A stretch of 64,000 bases of DNA from Sporomusa sphaeroides DSM 2875 (GCF_001941975.2 NZ_CP146991.1:700501-764500); one strand, 5' to 3'. Counted from the stretch's first letter, positions 44,410 through 53,008 are shown. Notes: generated from the letters alone by a model not told the origin. Numbers and translations are program-made.

Positions 44410-45570
44410 GTGAATCGAGTGTACCATTGCCGCCGGTATCGTACTACCTTCTTCACCTTCCTGCTGCTGCTCTTCCTGCTGCCCTGGCTTGCTCAGGCCT
44501 CCCCGGCACCGCCGGCAGTCCTGCCGGATATGGCTGTTGACCGGCAGGCTGCGGTAAGCATTGGCGGTTCGCCGGAAAATGAATCCGGAACAACCCCCGG
44601 GATTACCGGCCAGGCAGGGCTTGCCACCGCCTCCGGTCTGGAACCGGGCGCTGCGCCGGAAGCCGGCCTGCAGCCTGCGCCCGAACCTGAACCTGATCTT
44701 CAGGGACCGCTGGTGGTACAGCTCAACTATCTAAAGGTCGATCAGGCCAGACCGCTGCTGAGTGTCCTGGTTCCGGAAGAAGACATTAAAACCGATCCGC
44801 TGCGAAATACCCTGGTGATTATGAGCACTCCCGACATATACAGACAAGTGGAGCAGCTGTTGGCAAAAATTGATACACCGCCGCAGCAGGTTATGTTTGA
44901 AGTGCAGGTACTGGAGATTAACCGCGATGATTTATCCAACCTCGGAGTTGACTGGGGGGCTAAGACCCTGCTGCCTTCCGAACGGCTTTACGACCATTCA
45001 AAATTCTGGATTACTACCGGCAGGTATGGCACAAATCTTCAGGGGATCATCAACCATTTAGTCGAAAAGAAAAAAGGCCGGCTGCTGGCAAGCCCGCGAA
45101 TCGCTACTTTAGACGGGGTAAGGGCGCAAATCCTTATCGGGGACAAGCTGGCTGTCGAAAGTTCGCAGCCTACCACCGGCAGCATGCCCATTATTTCTGT
45201 CATCTATGTCGAGGTGGGGATTAAATTAAGCGTTACCCCAACGGTGAACAAAAATGGGTTCATCACTACTCATATTCAGCCGGAAGTGAGCAACAAGACC
45301 GATACCACCAAGAACGGCAACCCCAATATCCGCACCCGTCAGGCCGACGCCACCCTAAGGGTTAAAAGCGGGGCAACCATTGTACTGGGCGGCTTAATTC
45401 AACGCCAGGAAACCAGCAGTACCTTCAAGGTTCCGGTGCTAGGGCAGCTGCCGCTGGTGGGAAAGCTTTTCCACTCAACCGAAAAGCAAGTTACTGAGAC
45501 CGAACTGGTGATTATGCTGACCCCGAAAATTATCGGTGACGACCTCTTGGCCGCCAACGTTCAGGAATAG
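44410..45570 (+). CDS. Small secretin-family outer-membrane protein
   Basis: 386 residues with a GTG start (weak ribosome site; the exact start is uncertain). Signal peptide to about residue 30, a Pro/Gly/Glu linker to about residue 98, a secretin N-type domain (LNYLKVDQARPLLSVLVPEE ... PQQVMFEVQVLEI, residues 104-170) and the C-terminal secretin domain ending in the family signature VPVLGQLPLVGKLF...TELVIMLTPKII. Secretins form large gated outer-membrane channels for type II/III secretion and pili. Here no ATPase, pseudopilin or inner-membrane partner is nearby; only two exported unknowns follow. Confidence 0.85.
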   Translation: MNRVYHCRRYRTTFFTFLLLLFLLPWLAQASPAPPAVLPDMAVDRQAAVSIGGSPENESGTTPGITGQAGLATASGLEPGAAPEAGLQPAPEPEPDLQGPLVVQLNYLKVDQARPLLSVLVPEEDIKTDPLRNTLVIMSTPDIYRQVEQLLAKIDTPPQQVMFEVQVLEINRDDLSNLGVDWGAKTLLPSERLYDHSKFWITTGRYGTNLQGIINHLVEKKKGRLLASPRIATLDGVRAQILIGDKLAVESSQPTTGSMPIISVIYVEVGIKLSVTPTVNKNGFITTHIQPEVSNKTDTTKNGNPNIRTRQADATLRVKSGATIVLGGLIQRQETSSTFKVPVLGQLPLVGKLFHSTEKQVTETELVIMLTPKIIGDDLLAANVQE

Positions 45571-45646
45571 GCTGCCGGTGTACCTCCGGTTGGCACTGTT
45601 TCTCGCATACGGCAAACAGCCTGTAGCTTTGGGAGTGATATCTGTT

Positions 45647-46051
45647 ATGCGTATACTGCTGAAGGCGATTAGCCTGGGCCTGTTAATCCTGTTGTTGAAC
45701 CTGCCGTTAACCCAGACTCATTCTGCCGCCACGGTGAATCAGCCTGTTTCCGGCGTTGCTTTGATGCCGCCAATGGTTCAGTTATCCGGTCATGTCACGC
45801 TCATAAATTGTTATGCGCCCTCCAATAGCTGTTATGCGGTTATTGAACTTCGCGAGCCGCCCGGAAAAGCCATTGTGGTCAGAACGTCCGAGCAAAAGCT
45901 GCAAAGCCTGCTGGAAACCGCTCTGGCGACAGGCAAGCTGATCTCCTTTGTCGGGCAAAACGTTATGATTGCGTCACCTCCCCGCGGCGGTACCTGGAAT
46001 ATGGAGGTATACGCCATTGACGAAATCACATTATATAACAAAACTTTGTAA
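45647..46051 (+). CDS. Exported protein of unknown function in the secretin operon
   Basis: 134 residues from ATG 45647 (GGGAG upstream); the frame is open further back but overlaps the secretin gene without a ribosome site. A signal peptide ends near THSAATV. The mature domain (VQLSGHVTLINCYAPSNSCYAVIELREPPGKA) has a beta-rich look and two cysteines (mature Cys-x6-Cys). No family recognised. It could be a partner of the secretin. Confidence 0.6.
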   Translation: MRILLKAISLGLLILLLNLPLTQTHSAATVNQPVSGVALMPPMVQLSGHVTLINCYAPSNSCYAVIELREPPGKAIVVRTSEQKLQSLLETALATGKLISFVGQNVMIASPPRGGTWNMEVYAIDEITLYNKTL

Positions 46052-46086
46052 CCGACTTGCCACAATAGTTTTTTCAAGGAGAACCG

Positions 46087-46935
46087 ATGAAACAAAGCGT
46101 ATGCTGGATCATGCTTTTGCTTGCCTTGCTATTCGCACAGCCGGTTGCGGCGATAGCTGCGCCGGATATTGTCAGGCAGTGGGCGCCGGTCGTCTGCCAG
46201 TCTGATCACAGCGATGGCCTGGCAGCAAAGCAAAATGTATTTACCTTAGTGAATTATGACCTTGACTGGCGGCTCAATAATAATTGGTACAACCTGTACT
46301 TTTACCCGCTGGCGCATGCCATGTACTATTCTGTGGTGGAAAGCGATACCCATTATTATCTTGGCTATTATCAATACTATCCGCGCCATGGCCGCGGCCA
46401 TGAACATGCCATGACCGGTGTGCTGCTTGCCGTAAGGAAACTGTCGGATAACACCTGCGCTCTTGATTTGCTGGTGACCTACAGTAACGGTAAATGGAAA
46501 ACCCGGGATGGTGGGCGAGTGTTCCTGGCAGACGGGCACCCGGTATTGCAGCTTCGCGCCGGAACTCACGCCATTGCCGCCGCCGGCAAAAACAGCCGGT
46601 TGCTGCGGAAAAAGAATATGCAGGTGTTGAGTCCGGCCGGCAGTCGGCTGGGCAGCGACCACCAAGCCGGGTCGGGACATACGGACTATGTTCTGCTGCC
46701 CCTGACAGTCTTGTGGGAGCGCCGCCAGGATATTGGACAAGGCCGTGTTTTCTCCCGCTGGGGTTATTTCGACAGCTTTAATGCGGTTAGGGTTTCAGCC
46801 CCCTGGGCCTGGGAGTATCGCCGGCTTAACTGGCTGCTGAATCCCGGTGAGCTGACCCTGTATTTTACCGGCCAGCCTGTCAAAGCCTGCAACTACCTGA
46901 ACCATCCGTATCAAGCCGGTACAGGCAGCAAATAA
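46087..46935 (+). CDS. Exported His/Tyr-rich protein of unknown function in the secretin operon
   Basis: 282 residues with a signal peptide (ends near AIAAPDIV). Tyr- and His-rich segments (NWYNLYFYPLAHAMYYSVV, YLGYYQYYPRHGRGHEHAMT) dominate the first half. The GHEH run recalls the GHRHDWE site of NPP1-like proteins, but the rest does not give a confident match. The context of secretin and cobalamin riboswitches makes an extracellular or periplasmic corrinoid- or metal-related role possible. The gene ends before Cbl-7. Confidence 0.6.
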   Translation: MKQSVCWIMLLLALLFAQPVAAIAAPDIVRQWAPVVCQSDHSDGLAAKQNVFTLVNYDLDWRLNNNWYNLYFYPLAHAMYYSVVESDTHYYLGYYQYYPRHGRGHEHAMTGVLLAVRKLSDNTCALDLLVTYSNGKWKTRDGGRVFLADGHPVLQLRAGTHAIAAAGKNSRLLRKKNMQVLSPAGSRLGSDHQAGSGHTDYVLLPLTVLWERRQDIGQGRVFSRWGYFDSFNAVRVSAPWAWEYRRLNWLLNPGELTLYFTGQPVKACNYLNHPYQAGTGSK

Positions 46936-46976
46936 ATTATTATTTTGCCAAGCGGTTAAACAACAAAACTATATAG

Positions 46977-47178
46977 CGGTACAGGTGCCCTTCGGGGCTT
47001 AATAGGGAAGTCCGGTGCAAAGCCGGCGCGGTCCCGCCACTGTAATGGGGAGTGAACCCAAGGATATGCCACTGGGACGAGGAGTCCTGGGAAGGTTTGG
47101 GCGAGCGATGAGCCAGAGTCAGGAGAACTGCCTGTACAACAATCACCGTTGACCTGCGAGCGATGGGTAGGGGATTAT
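46977..47178 (+). ncRNA. Cobalamin riboswitch Cbl-7 (first of a tandem pair)
   Basis: Complete aptamer: CAGGTGCCCTTCGGGGC, CCGGTGCAAAGCCGGCGC, GGTCCCGCCACTG, TGCCACTGGGACGAGG and GTCAGGAGAACTGCC (one change in the B12 box, AGTCAGG). Confidence 0.95.
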
Positions 47179-47235
47179 CTGGGCAGTCTGTTTCATAGGC
47201 TGGTTATGGCAGCTTGCTGTAATAACACTGTGGAT

Positions 47236-47307
47236 AATGGATTTCTCATATAGTCAACACTCTGTGAACCCGGAGCGGTTGGCCTTATGAGAAATCCATT
47301 TTTTATT
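47236..47307 (+). terminator. Terminator of Cbl-7
   Basis: AATGGATTTCTCATA (47236-47250) and TATGAGAAATCCATT (47286-47300) pair perfectly with a 35-base loop and are followed by TTTTTATT. Confidence 0.8.
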
Positions 47308-47347
47308 GTAAAAATGGAATTTGGTACGAGGAAGCATCACAAAAAAT

Positions 47348-47545
47348 GAGTACAGGTGCCCTGCGGGGCTTAATAGGGAAGTCCGGTGCAAAACCGGCGC
47401 GGTCCCGCCACTGTAACACGGAGTCAGCCCTTACCATGCCACTGGAAACACTTTCGGGAAGGCTGGGCGGATGATGAACTGGAGCCAGGAGACCTGCCTG
47501 TACGGAAAGTCTTCGTTTGACCTGCGAGCGACAGGGAGAAGATAG
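47348..47545 (+). ncRNA. Cobalamin riboswitch Cbl-8 (second of a tandem pair, divergent)
   Basis: The 5' half matches its relatives (CAGGTGCCCTGCGGGGC, GGTCCCGCCACTG). The 3' half is divergent: CACGGAG in place of TGGGGAG, a GGAAACACTTTCGGGAAGG arm, AGCCAGGAGACCTGCC and an altered P13 region. No terminator is seen between it and the receptor gene, so it may act on translation. Confidence 0.9.
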
Positions 47546-47595
47546 GGAAAATCACTAGAGAAAGGAGACAGAGGACACAACAACACTGTAAACAA

Positions 47596-47619
47596 GCCAA
47601 TATTTCCGGAAATTTTGGC
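47596..47619. repeat. Near-perfect palindrome in the leader of receptor B
   Basis: GCCAATATTTCC/GGAAATTTTGGC, 35 bp before the start codon; 11 of 12 positions pair. A short RNA hairpin or operator. Confidence 0.5.
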
Positions 47620-47653
47620 AAGAGCACTATTGGTAAAAAGGAGAGAGTGTTCG

Positions 47654-50287
47654 TTGAAACAAGGCAAATTAAGCAAAAAAGCCCTGGCGCTTGGCGTCTG
47701 CTGTACGCTGGCCCTGGGCATGGCTCCGGGGCTTCCGACCCCTGGTTCCAGCGGCATCGTTCATGCGGCCGAGGCCGGCGGCGAGCCGTCACAGGAAACA
47801 CAGGACACTGTGGCGGCAGACCCCGGGCAGGCGCAGGAATATGCCCTGGAAGCCATCACCGTTGAAGCAAAACGCCCTGACTGGGAATCCAAGCTGTCGC
47901 CAGGCACGGTGACCATCATCCGGCCTGATGATTACAAGGGCGAACAGAAGACACTGCCCGAACTGCTGAAAGATGTGCCTGGCGTCCATGTCCGTTATGT
48001 GTCCGGCAAAGGGCAGTATACCACCGTTACCGTTCGGGGCAGTACGGCGGCCCAGGTGGGGGTATTCGTGGATGGTGTATTGTCCAACCTCGGCGGGGAT
48101 GCGGCTGTCGATATTTCGACAATTCCCATCAGCAATGTCGAGCGGATCGAGGTCTACCGCGGCTATATCCCGGCCCGGTTTGGCGGCACCTATATGGGCG
48201 GGGTTATCAATATCGTCACCAAGAAGCCCGACAAAGCTAATATCTCGGCCCAAATCGGCAAAAGCTCCTGGGGCGGCACTACCGCCGGCCTGGAGATCAC
48301 CCAGCCGCTGGGGAAGGGCAGCCTGATGATCGGCATCAACCGCGATGAGAGCGACGGGGATTTCCGGTATAAGAATCCCGGATCGGATGCGGCCTATGCA
48401 AGATTTATGCCGGGGGTACAGGCGGATTTGGCAAATCACATTAATAACTTAAACTCTGATTTACACAGAGCGGGTATTGATTTTTCTACGGCGGAGGAAG
48501 CCATTGCGGCATTTAACAATCCTGCTGTATATGATACGCTTCAAACCACATATACAGACAATTATTGGAAAATATTTCCTCCATTTTTTGGCTTTACTAG
48601 TAAGGCGGATGCGATAATGAAACCTCCTCCTTTTGGTTGGGGGGGGAATGAAGACGCATATAATGCCGCGGCGAAAGCAGCGTTAAATGGTTCTAAAAAC
48701 TCGTTTCTTCATTCAACCGCAGCTTCGATAAAACAGAAGAACGAGCTTTCTGAGAATGCCACCCGCTGGCGCCGCAATAACGACTATAAAAATACTGACG
48801 CCATTATCAAATGGCAGGACGACCACTGGCTGGTCAAGGGTAGTTGGAAAAAAATTGACCGGGGGCTACCAACACCCATGTACCTTACCGGGGATATCTC
48901 GGAATCTGGTTACTCAGGTGTTGATATGCCAGGCTTGTTCGAGCGGAAGCGGCAGGAACTGACCAGTAAGGATTTGCTGGTAGGCCGGCGCGATATGGAC
49001 GGCAGTCTGGAATGGGGCTGGCAGTTCAACTATCTTGATCAGGATAAGCGCTACAGCAATCCGGATCATGCACTGGAGAACGGAGGGGAAAGGGCACTTG
49101 GCAAATGGAGTTCTTATGATTCCCGGCGGTTTGGCGGGGCCATTGACGGCACCTATAAGGCTGGTGACAACCATATGCTTGAGTTCCTGGCTAACTGGTC
49201 TAAGGAGAAAATGGATATTGACGGCAACCGGATGGACAAAAAGGACTTTGAAGATGGTATTACCAATGGTGAACGGTTTCGGACATATTATGAGCATACG
49301 CTGTTTAATCTCCAATTGCAGGATACCATTACCCTTAACCAGACCGCCGACTTCTGGCTAACCCCCAGCATTCGCTACAATTATTCTAAGGTCATGGGCA
49401 AGGCGATCAGACAATCTAATTTGAGCTGGATGAAACCGGAGGATTCTCAGGTCAGTGATAAGGTCACCTGGCAGTTGGCAGTGAAAAAACAGGTGGATGA
49501 CCATCTGACCCTGCGCTCTACTTATGGCACCTACTACCGGCTGCTCAACCTGTATGAGATTGCCGGCGATGGCGCTGGTATTATACCTCGTCCTAATGAT
49601 CCTGCCAGATACCCTGGACAAAGTATATTTCCGGTACCCGAGGAGGGAACCCAGTGGGATTTGTCGGCCATTTGGGACGGCAAGCTGCTGGGTGCCGACT
49701 CCTCCAGGGTGCAGTTAACCTATTTCGGCCGCGATTCGAAGAATATACTTCAACTTTACCGTTTCGGTTTGAATTTCTGGTCTTATACCAATGCGACCAA
49801 GGGACGGGCCAATGGTGTAGAACTGCAAGGCGATTTCCACTGGGACAAATGGGATATGAATCTGGCAGGTACCTATCTGCATACCAAGCAACATGACAAA
49901 TTTAATAAACCTGATTCGCATACCGGCGATACTTATTTCGGTATGCCGCACCTCTACGCTCCGGAATGGGAAGGCTCAATGCGTCTGACCTACCGCCCCG
50001 ACAACCGGCTGGCGATTTTCGGCGAACTAAAATATATTGACGAGATGTATTGCTGGCAGCAGCAACCGGAGCATGTACAAAGCTCCCTGACCACCGTCGG
50101 CCTAGGAGCTAAGTATAAAATTGATAAAGATTGCCAAATTATTGCCGGTGTCAACGATCTCTTTAACAAAGGGCCGGAGCAGACATTTACCAGTATAACC
50201 TATATACCGGGGGAAAAGCAGGACAAACTCATCGAATATCCTTTGCAGGGCCGTACCTATTATGTAACGCTGCAGTACAAGTATTAG
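47654..50287 (+). CDS. TonB-dependent outer-membrane receptor B (large)
   Basis: 877 residues from TTG 47654, which has AAGGAGAGAG upstream. Signal peptide (to about IVHAAEAGG), TonB box YALEAITVEAK, plug with VTVRGSTAAQVGVFVDGVL and VERIEVYRGYIPARFGG, and a barrel ending RTYYVTLQYKY. It is longer than the other receptors because of an extra region at about residues 259-370 (48430-48765) which is markedly more AT-rich than the rest and lies in an expected surface loop. It is controlled by tandem aptamers and followed by a secreted propeller-like protein, which suggests a large or protein-assisted corrinoid ligand. Confidence 0.9.
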   Translation: MKQGKLSKKALALGVCCTLALGMAPGLPTPGSSGIVHAAEAGGEPSQETQDTVAADPGQAQEYALEAITVEAKRPDWESKLSPGTVTIIRPDDYKGEQKTLPELLKDVPGVHVRYVSGKGQYTTVTVRGSTAAQVGVFVDGVLSNLGGDAAVDISTIPISNVERIEVYRGYIPARFGGTYMGGVINIVTKKPDKANISAQIGKSSWGGTTAGLEITQPLGKGSLMIGINRDESDGDFRYKNPGSDAAYARFMPGVQADLANHINNLNSDLHRAGIDFSTAEEAIAAFNNPAVYDTLQTTYTDNYWKIFPPFFGFTSKADAIMKPPPFGWGGNEDAYNAAAKAALNGSKNSFLHSTAASIKQKNELSENATRWRRNNDYKNTDAIIKWQDDHWLVKGSWKKIDRGLPTPMYLTGDISESGYSGVDMPGLFERKRQELTSKDLLVGRRDMDGSLEWGWQFNYLDQDKRYSNPDHALENGGERALGKWSSYDSRRFGGAIDGTYKAGDNHMLEFLANWSKEKMDIDGNRMDKKDFEDGITNGERFRTYYEHTLFNLQLQDTITLNQTADFWLTPSIRYNYSKVMGKAIRQSNLSWMKPEDSQVSDKVTWQLAVKKQVDDHLTLRSTYGTYYRLLNLYEIAGDGAGIIPRPNDPARYPGQSIFPVPEEGTQWDLSAIWDGKLLGADSSRVQLTYFGRDSKNILQLYRFGLNFWSYTNATKGRANGVELQGDFHWDKWDMNLAGTYLHTKQHDKFNKPDSHTGDTYFGMPHLYAPEWEGSMRLTYRPDNRLAIFGELKYIDEMYCWQQQPEHVQSSLTTVGLGAKYKIDKDCQIIAGVNDLFNKGPEQTFTSITYIPGEKQDKLIEYPLQGRTYYVTLQYKY

Positions 50288-50433
50288 AAAGCAGCCTGTG
50301 GCAGTAAAGGAGGTGATGCCCGCATTTCAGGCAGGCAAGATCAATCTGGCAGGAAGGGAGTGATGGCGGGAAAGTAAGCTGGGTACCTCGGGATTTTTCA
50401 CATAGGAAAATTTTTAAAAAAGTGAGGTTATGA

Positions 50434-51795
50434 ATGATGAAGATGAAATTTGGTTTTCTCAAACGGGCTGTCGTAGCAGCCCTGACGCTGTCCGTGCTTG
50501 GCAGCTCAGCCGCGCTGGCCGCCACGGAAAACTTATTCGGCTACACGGTGGTTAATTCCAGCTATTCACAAGGTCTGGCCGGCGCCATCAATGGCGACCG
50601 GACCGCTGCCCCCACCACTTTTACATCCAGCACCAAGGTCACCGGCTTAAACAGCGATCCGGCGCTGTTCAACTTCTTCCGGGGTACGGAGAGCCAGCTG
50701 GTGTTGCGTCAGTATAATGTGTACTCTCCGGCAACTTTGATCGATAACAAAATCATTGATCCGTTTGCTTCTTCCTGGACGCCTTCACTTGCCGAAAAGA
50801 AATGGGATGCTGTGCGCAACCTGCATGCGGCAGCCACCAAGGGTAATTTCCTCTACGCTACTGGCTATGATCTGGGAAAAATTTCGGTTGTCAATATGAG
50901 TAGCGGTTATACGCAAATAAAAAGCTATCAGTTCCCGACTGACTGGTCAGCTATTTCTTTGCCGACCGGAGCTTCGGTTCACGGTGAAGGTTTAACTGTG
51001 GTTGGTGACTATTTGTATGCGCTGTTTACCGTAAATCCGAGCGGCGGTTATTCGGTGTATTCCGACAGTATCGTTGTAAAATTATACATTGACAGTTCAA
51101 CTGGCGATTTGTATTACATGGGTCACATCGCTGTTGGCAAAAACGCTTTCACCCTCGACCATTATAACAACAAGCTCTATGTTTGCGCCCTGGGCGGCAT
51201 GCAGAACGCCGGTAGCTCTAACGCCGACACCCGTCTGGACATCATTGACCTGTCTACCTTCACTAAGACTACCGTTAACAAGACTACTTCCATGACCGGT
51301 GATTTCCGTGATATTACCATCGTTGACGCCAATACTGCCTATGTTTTCCTCGGCAACTATGATACCTATTTTACCAATATGGTCGGCGGCGTGTACCGCA
51401 CCAGTGTCGCCAACCTTGCCACCCCTTCCGCCTGGACTAAGGTTAGTAACGTAAACTCGGGCGGCTATCTCTGGGGCATTTATGCTGACAGCAACCGTTT
51501 CTGGTTTGTCAAAGGCAATCAGATCGACATCTATCCCGGCCTGCCTGCCAGCACCTCTGATACATCTACCAAAACCTTCACTCCTGGCGATCTGGGCTAC
51601 ACCGGCGGTAACCTGAACTCCGCGATTATCCTTGCTCCGGATCAACCCTCCGGTTTTGCTGCCAAGAGCGCTTCCGGCGTGGCTAAATCCTTCGCTTCCC
51701 AGTCTGTCCTGGCACAACAAGCCCGCAAAGCAGCTGAAGAAGCCAAGACCGGTCTGAAAACCGTAAACGGCCAAAGAATCCTGAGCTTCAACTAA
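50434..51795 (+). CDS. Secreted beta-propeller-like protein paired with receptor B
   Basis: 453 residues with a signal peptide ending SAALAATENL. The mature chain shows repeated blade-like units (YLYALFTVNPSGGYSVYSDS, GKNAFTLDHYNNKLYVCALG, TRLDIIDLSTFTKTTV, ANTAYVFLGNYDTYF). No lipobox. It lies 146 bp after receptor B with no new promoter seen, so it is probably under Cbl-7/Cbl-8. In Bacteroides, the surface propeller BtuG hands B12 to a BtuB-type receptor; by gene order this protein is a candidate functional analogue. A Lys/Ala/Gln-rich C-terminal tail (residues 415-453) may attach it to the envelope. Confidence 0.7.
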   Translation: MMKMKFGFLKRAVVAALTLSVLGSSAALAATENLFGYTVVNSSYSQGLAGAINGDRTAAPTTFTSSTKVTGLNSDPALFNFFRGTESQLVLRQYNVYSPATLIDNKIIDPFASSWTPSLAEKKWDAVRNLHAAATKGNFLYATGYDLGKISVVNMSSGYTQIKSYQFPTDWSAISLPTGASVHGEGLTVVGDYLYALFTVNPSGGYSVYSDSIVVKLYIDSSTGDLYYMGHIAVGKNAFTLDHYNNKLYVCALGGMQNAGSSNADTRLDIIDLSTFTKTTVNKTTSMTGDFRDITIVDANTAYVFLGNYDTYFTNMVGGVYRTSVANLATPSAWTKVSNVNSGGYLWGIYADSNRFWFVKGNQIDIYPGLPASTSDTSTKTFTPGDLGYTGGNLNSAIILAPDQPSGFAAKSASGVAKSFASQSVLAQQARKAAEEAKTGLKTVNGQRILSFN

Positions 51796-51876
51796 TCACA
51801 AAACATGTAATTCATCATCTACATTATACTCCAAATTAAATTAGCTATGACTTTTAACCGAAAAAGTACTGCCACA

Positions 51877-51932
51877 ATCCCCTTGTCTTGGCTATCCGTT
51901 CGCCCCGGAGCCCCAAGACAAGGGGATTTTTC
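51877..51932 (+). terminator. Terminator after the propeller-like gene
   Basis: ATCCCCTTGTCTTGG (51877-51891) pairs with CCAAGACAAGGGGAT (51913-51927), followed by TTTTT. Confidence 0.85.
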
Positions 51933-51933
51933 C

Positions 51934-51962
51934 TGGGACAAGGGGACAGGTTCCTTGTCCCA
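51934..51962. repeat. REP-like palindrome, left copy
   Basis: TGGGACAAGG ... CCTTGTCCCA. A closely related palindrome is at 56556-56587; the two bracket the MarR/Cbl-9 block. Confidence 0.7.
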
Positions 51963-52087
51963 CTTGATCTATCTATTCTACTTGTAGATACTCCAGTCAT
52001 CTTAGTTAATTGCCTTGTTGTGATAATGCTTTGTACGCCGGCTAATAGATTTTTCGCTTAGCAGTTAAGGGATTTCCTTGGTATATC

Positions 52088-52118
52088 TTTACAATAAATA
52101 GTTTATATGCTAAACTAT
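52088..52118 (+). promoter_or_regulatory. Promoter and palindromic operator of the MarR gene
   Basis: TTTACA (52088) and TAAACT (52111) with a 17 bp spacer. The operator ATAGTTTA-TATGC-TAAACTAT (52098-52118) covers spacer and -10 box, as expected for autorepression. The same operator core is found at 52656-52682. Confidence 0.8.
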
Positions 52119-52136
52119 TTGCGGGAGGTCGGAAAT

Positions 52137-52586
52137 ATGTGCTCATCATCGGAAAGCTGTGATCCCAAACAGGGAAGTGCTCGTATCGGGCGGCTTATTA
52201 TGCAGCTCAAGCGTCTGGAGCGGCACCCGCACCAGTTCGGTGCCGCAGGCTGTTTAACGCCCAGCGAAATTCATACCGTTGATGCGATAGGGATTAACGG
52301 TCGGATTTTGATGAGTGAACTGGCGGCACACCTAGGCGTTACTAAGGGGGCGGTGACTCAGCTTATCAGCCGGCTGGAGGCTAAAGATTGTGTTCAGCGC
52401 ACGCCGCACACCACCGACAACCGGGCGACGCTGGTTTCACTGACCGCAAAGGGCCGACAGGCGTATCTGGCGCATGAGCAGTTAAACCGGCAATTTTATG
52501 ATAAGCTCAGTGCCCAATTGACGGCTCAGGAAATAGCCATTTTTGAAAAATGCATTGATACGTTTTGTGAAGTACTAAAAAAGTGA
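52137..52586 (+). CDS. MarR-family transcriptional regulator
   Basis: 149 residues from ATG 52137 with GGGAGG upstream; an earlier ATG at 52107 lies inside the operator and is unlikely. The winged-helix core is visible (LTPSEIHTVDAIGINGRILMSELAAHLGVTKGAVTQLISRLEAKDCVQR, residues about 40-90, read in parts) with the wing TTDNRATLVSLT. The N-terminus has a Cys-x5-Cys motif (MCSSSESC) and a nearby RHPHQF, which could sense metal or redox state. It probably represses itself and the Cbl-9 operon, whose promoters share its operator. Confidence 0.88.
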   Translation: MCSSSESCDPKQGSARIGRLIMQLKRLERHPHQFGAAGCLTPSEIHTVDAIGINGRILMSELAAHLGVTKGAVTQLISRLEAKDCVQRTPHTTDNRATLVSLTAKGRQAYLAHEQLNRQFYDKLSAQLTAQEIAIFEKCIDTFCEVLKK

Positions 52587-52655
52587 ATTCGGTTCAGTGC
52601 GGTTGGCACGTCGGGCTAGGCAGGAGTGTCGCCGCTAATATGGATTTTTTTTGCC

Positions 52656-52682
52656 GATATAGTTTAGATGCTAAACTATATC
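52656..52682 (+). promoter_or_regulatory. MarR-type operator before Cbl-9
   Basis: Perfect palindrome GATATAGTTTA-GATGC-TAAACTATATC with 11-bp arms. It shares TAGTTTA-N5-TAAACTA with the operator before the MarR gene. Promoter boxes are embedded in or just before it (TTGCCG at 52651). Confidence 0.8.
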
Positions 52683-52702
52683 GTAATCGTTAACTGCATA
52701 AT

Positions 52703-52902
52703 AGGAACAGGTGCCCTTTGGGGCTTAATAGGGAAGTCCGGTTGAAAGCCGGCGCGGTCCCGCCACTGTAACGGGGAGTAAACCCAGGATATGCCACTGG
52801 AAGGAAAATTCCGGGAAGGTCTGGGTGCATGATGAGCCGGAGCCAGGAGAACTGCCTGTTTTACAATCACCGTTTGACCCGCGAGCGATGGGGAGGAGAT
52901 TA
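52703..52902 (+). ncRNA. Cobalamin riboswitch Cbl-9
   Basis: Complete aptamer: CAGGTGCCCTTTGGGGC, CCGGTTGAAAGCCGGCGC, GGTCCCGCCACTG, TGCCACTGGAAGGAAA and AGCCAGGAGAACTGCC, then a P13-like ATCACCG...GAGCGAT hairpin. It lies directly after the MarR-type operator. Confidence 0.95.
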
Positions 52903-52956
52903 GCAAGCAGGGGCTTTCCGTTCCAAGGAACAATGCCGCCTGGTTGCAGCAGATCT

Positions 52957-52987
52957 TCTCCCGGCAATTTGCCGGGAGATTTTTATA
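52957..52987 (+). terminator. Terminator of Cbl-9
   Basis: TCTCCCGGC/GCCGGGAGA hairpin followed by TTTTTA, just before the ribosome site of the methyltransferase gene. Confidence 0.85.
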
Positions 52988-53008
52988 TATTATAAGGAGG
53001 TTATATGT

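Noticed and set aside
44410-46935. Type II secretion or type IV pilus locus
   Set aside because: Only the secretin is recognisable; no ATPase, platform, pseudopilin or peptidase gene is present.
46087-46935. NPP1-family necrosis-inducing protein
   Set aside because: Only a short GHEH resemblance was seen; the rest of the protein does not show the family pattern.
52107-52136. Upstream ATG as start of the MarR gene
   Set aside because: It lies inside the palindromic operator and -10 region and has no ribosome site; ATG 52137 has GGGAGG.
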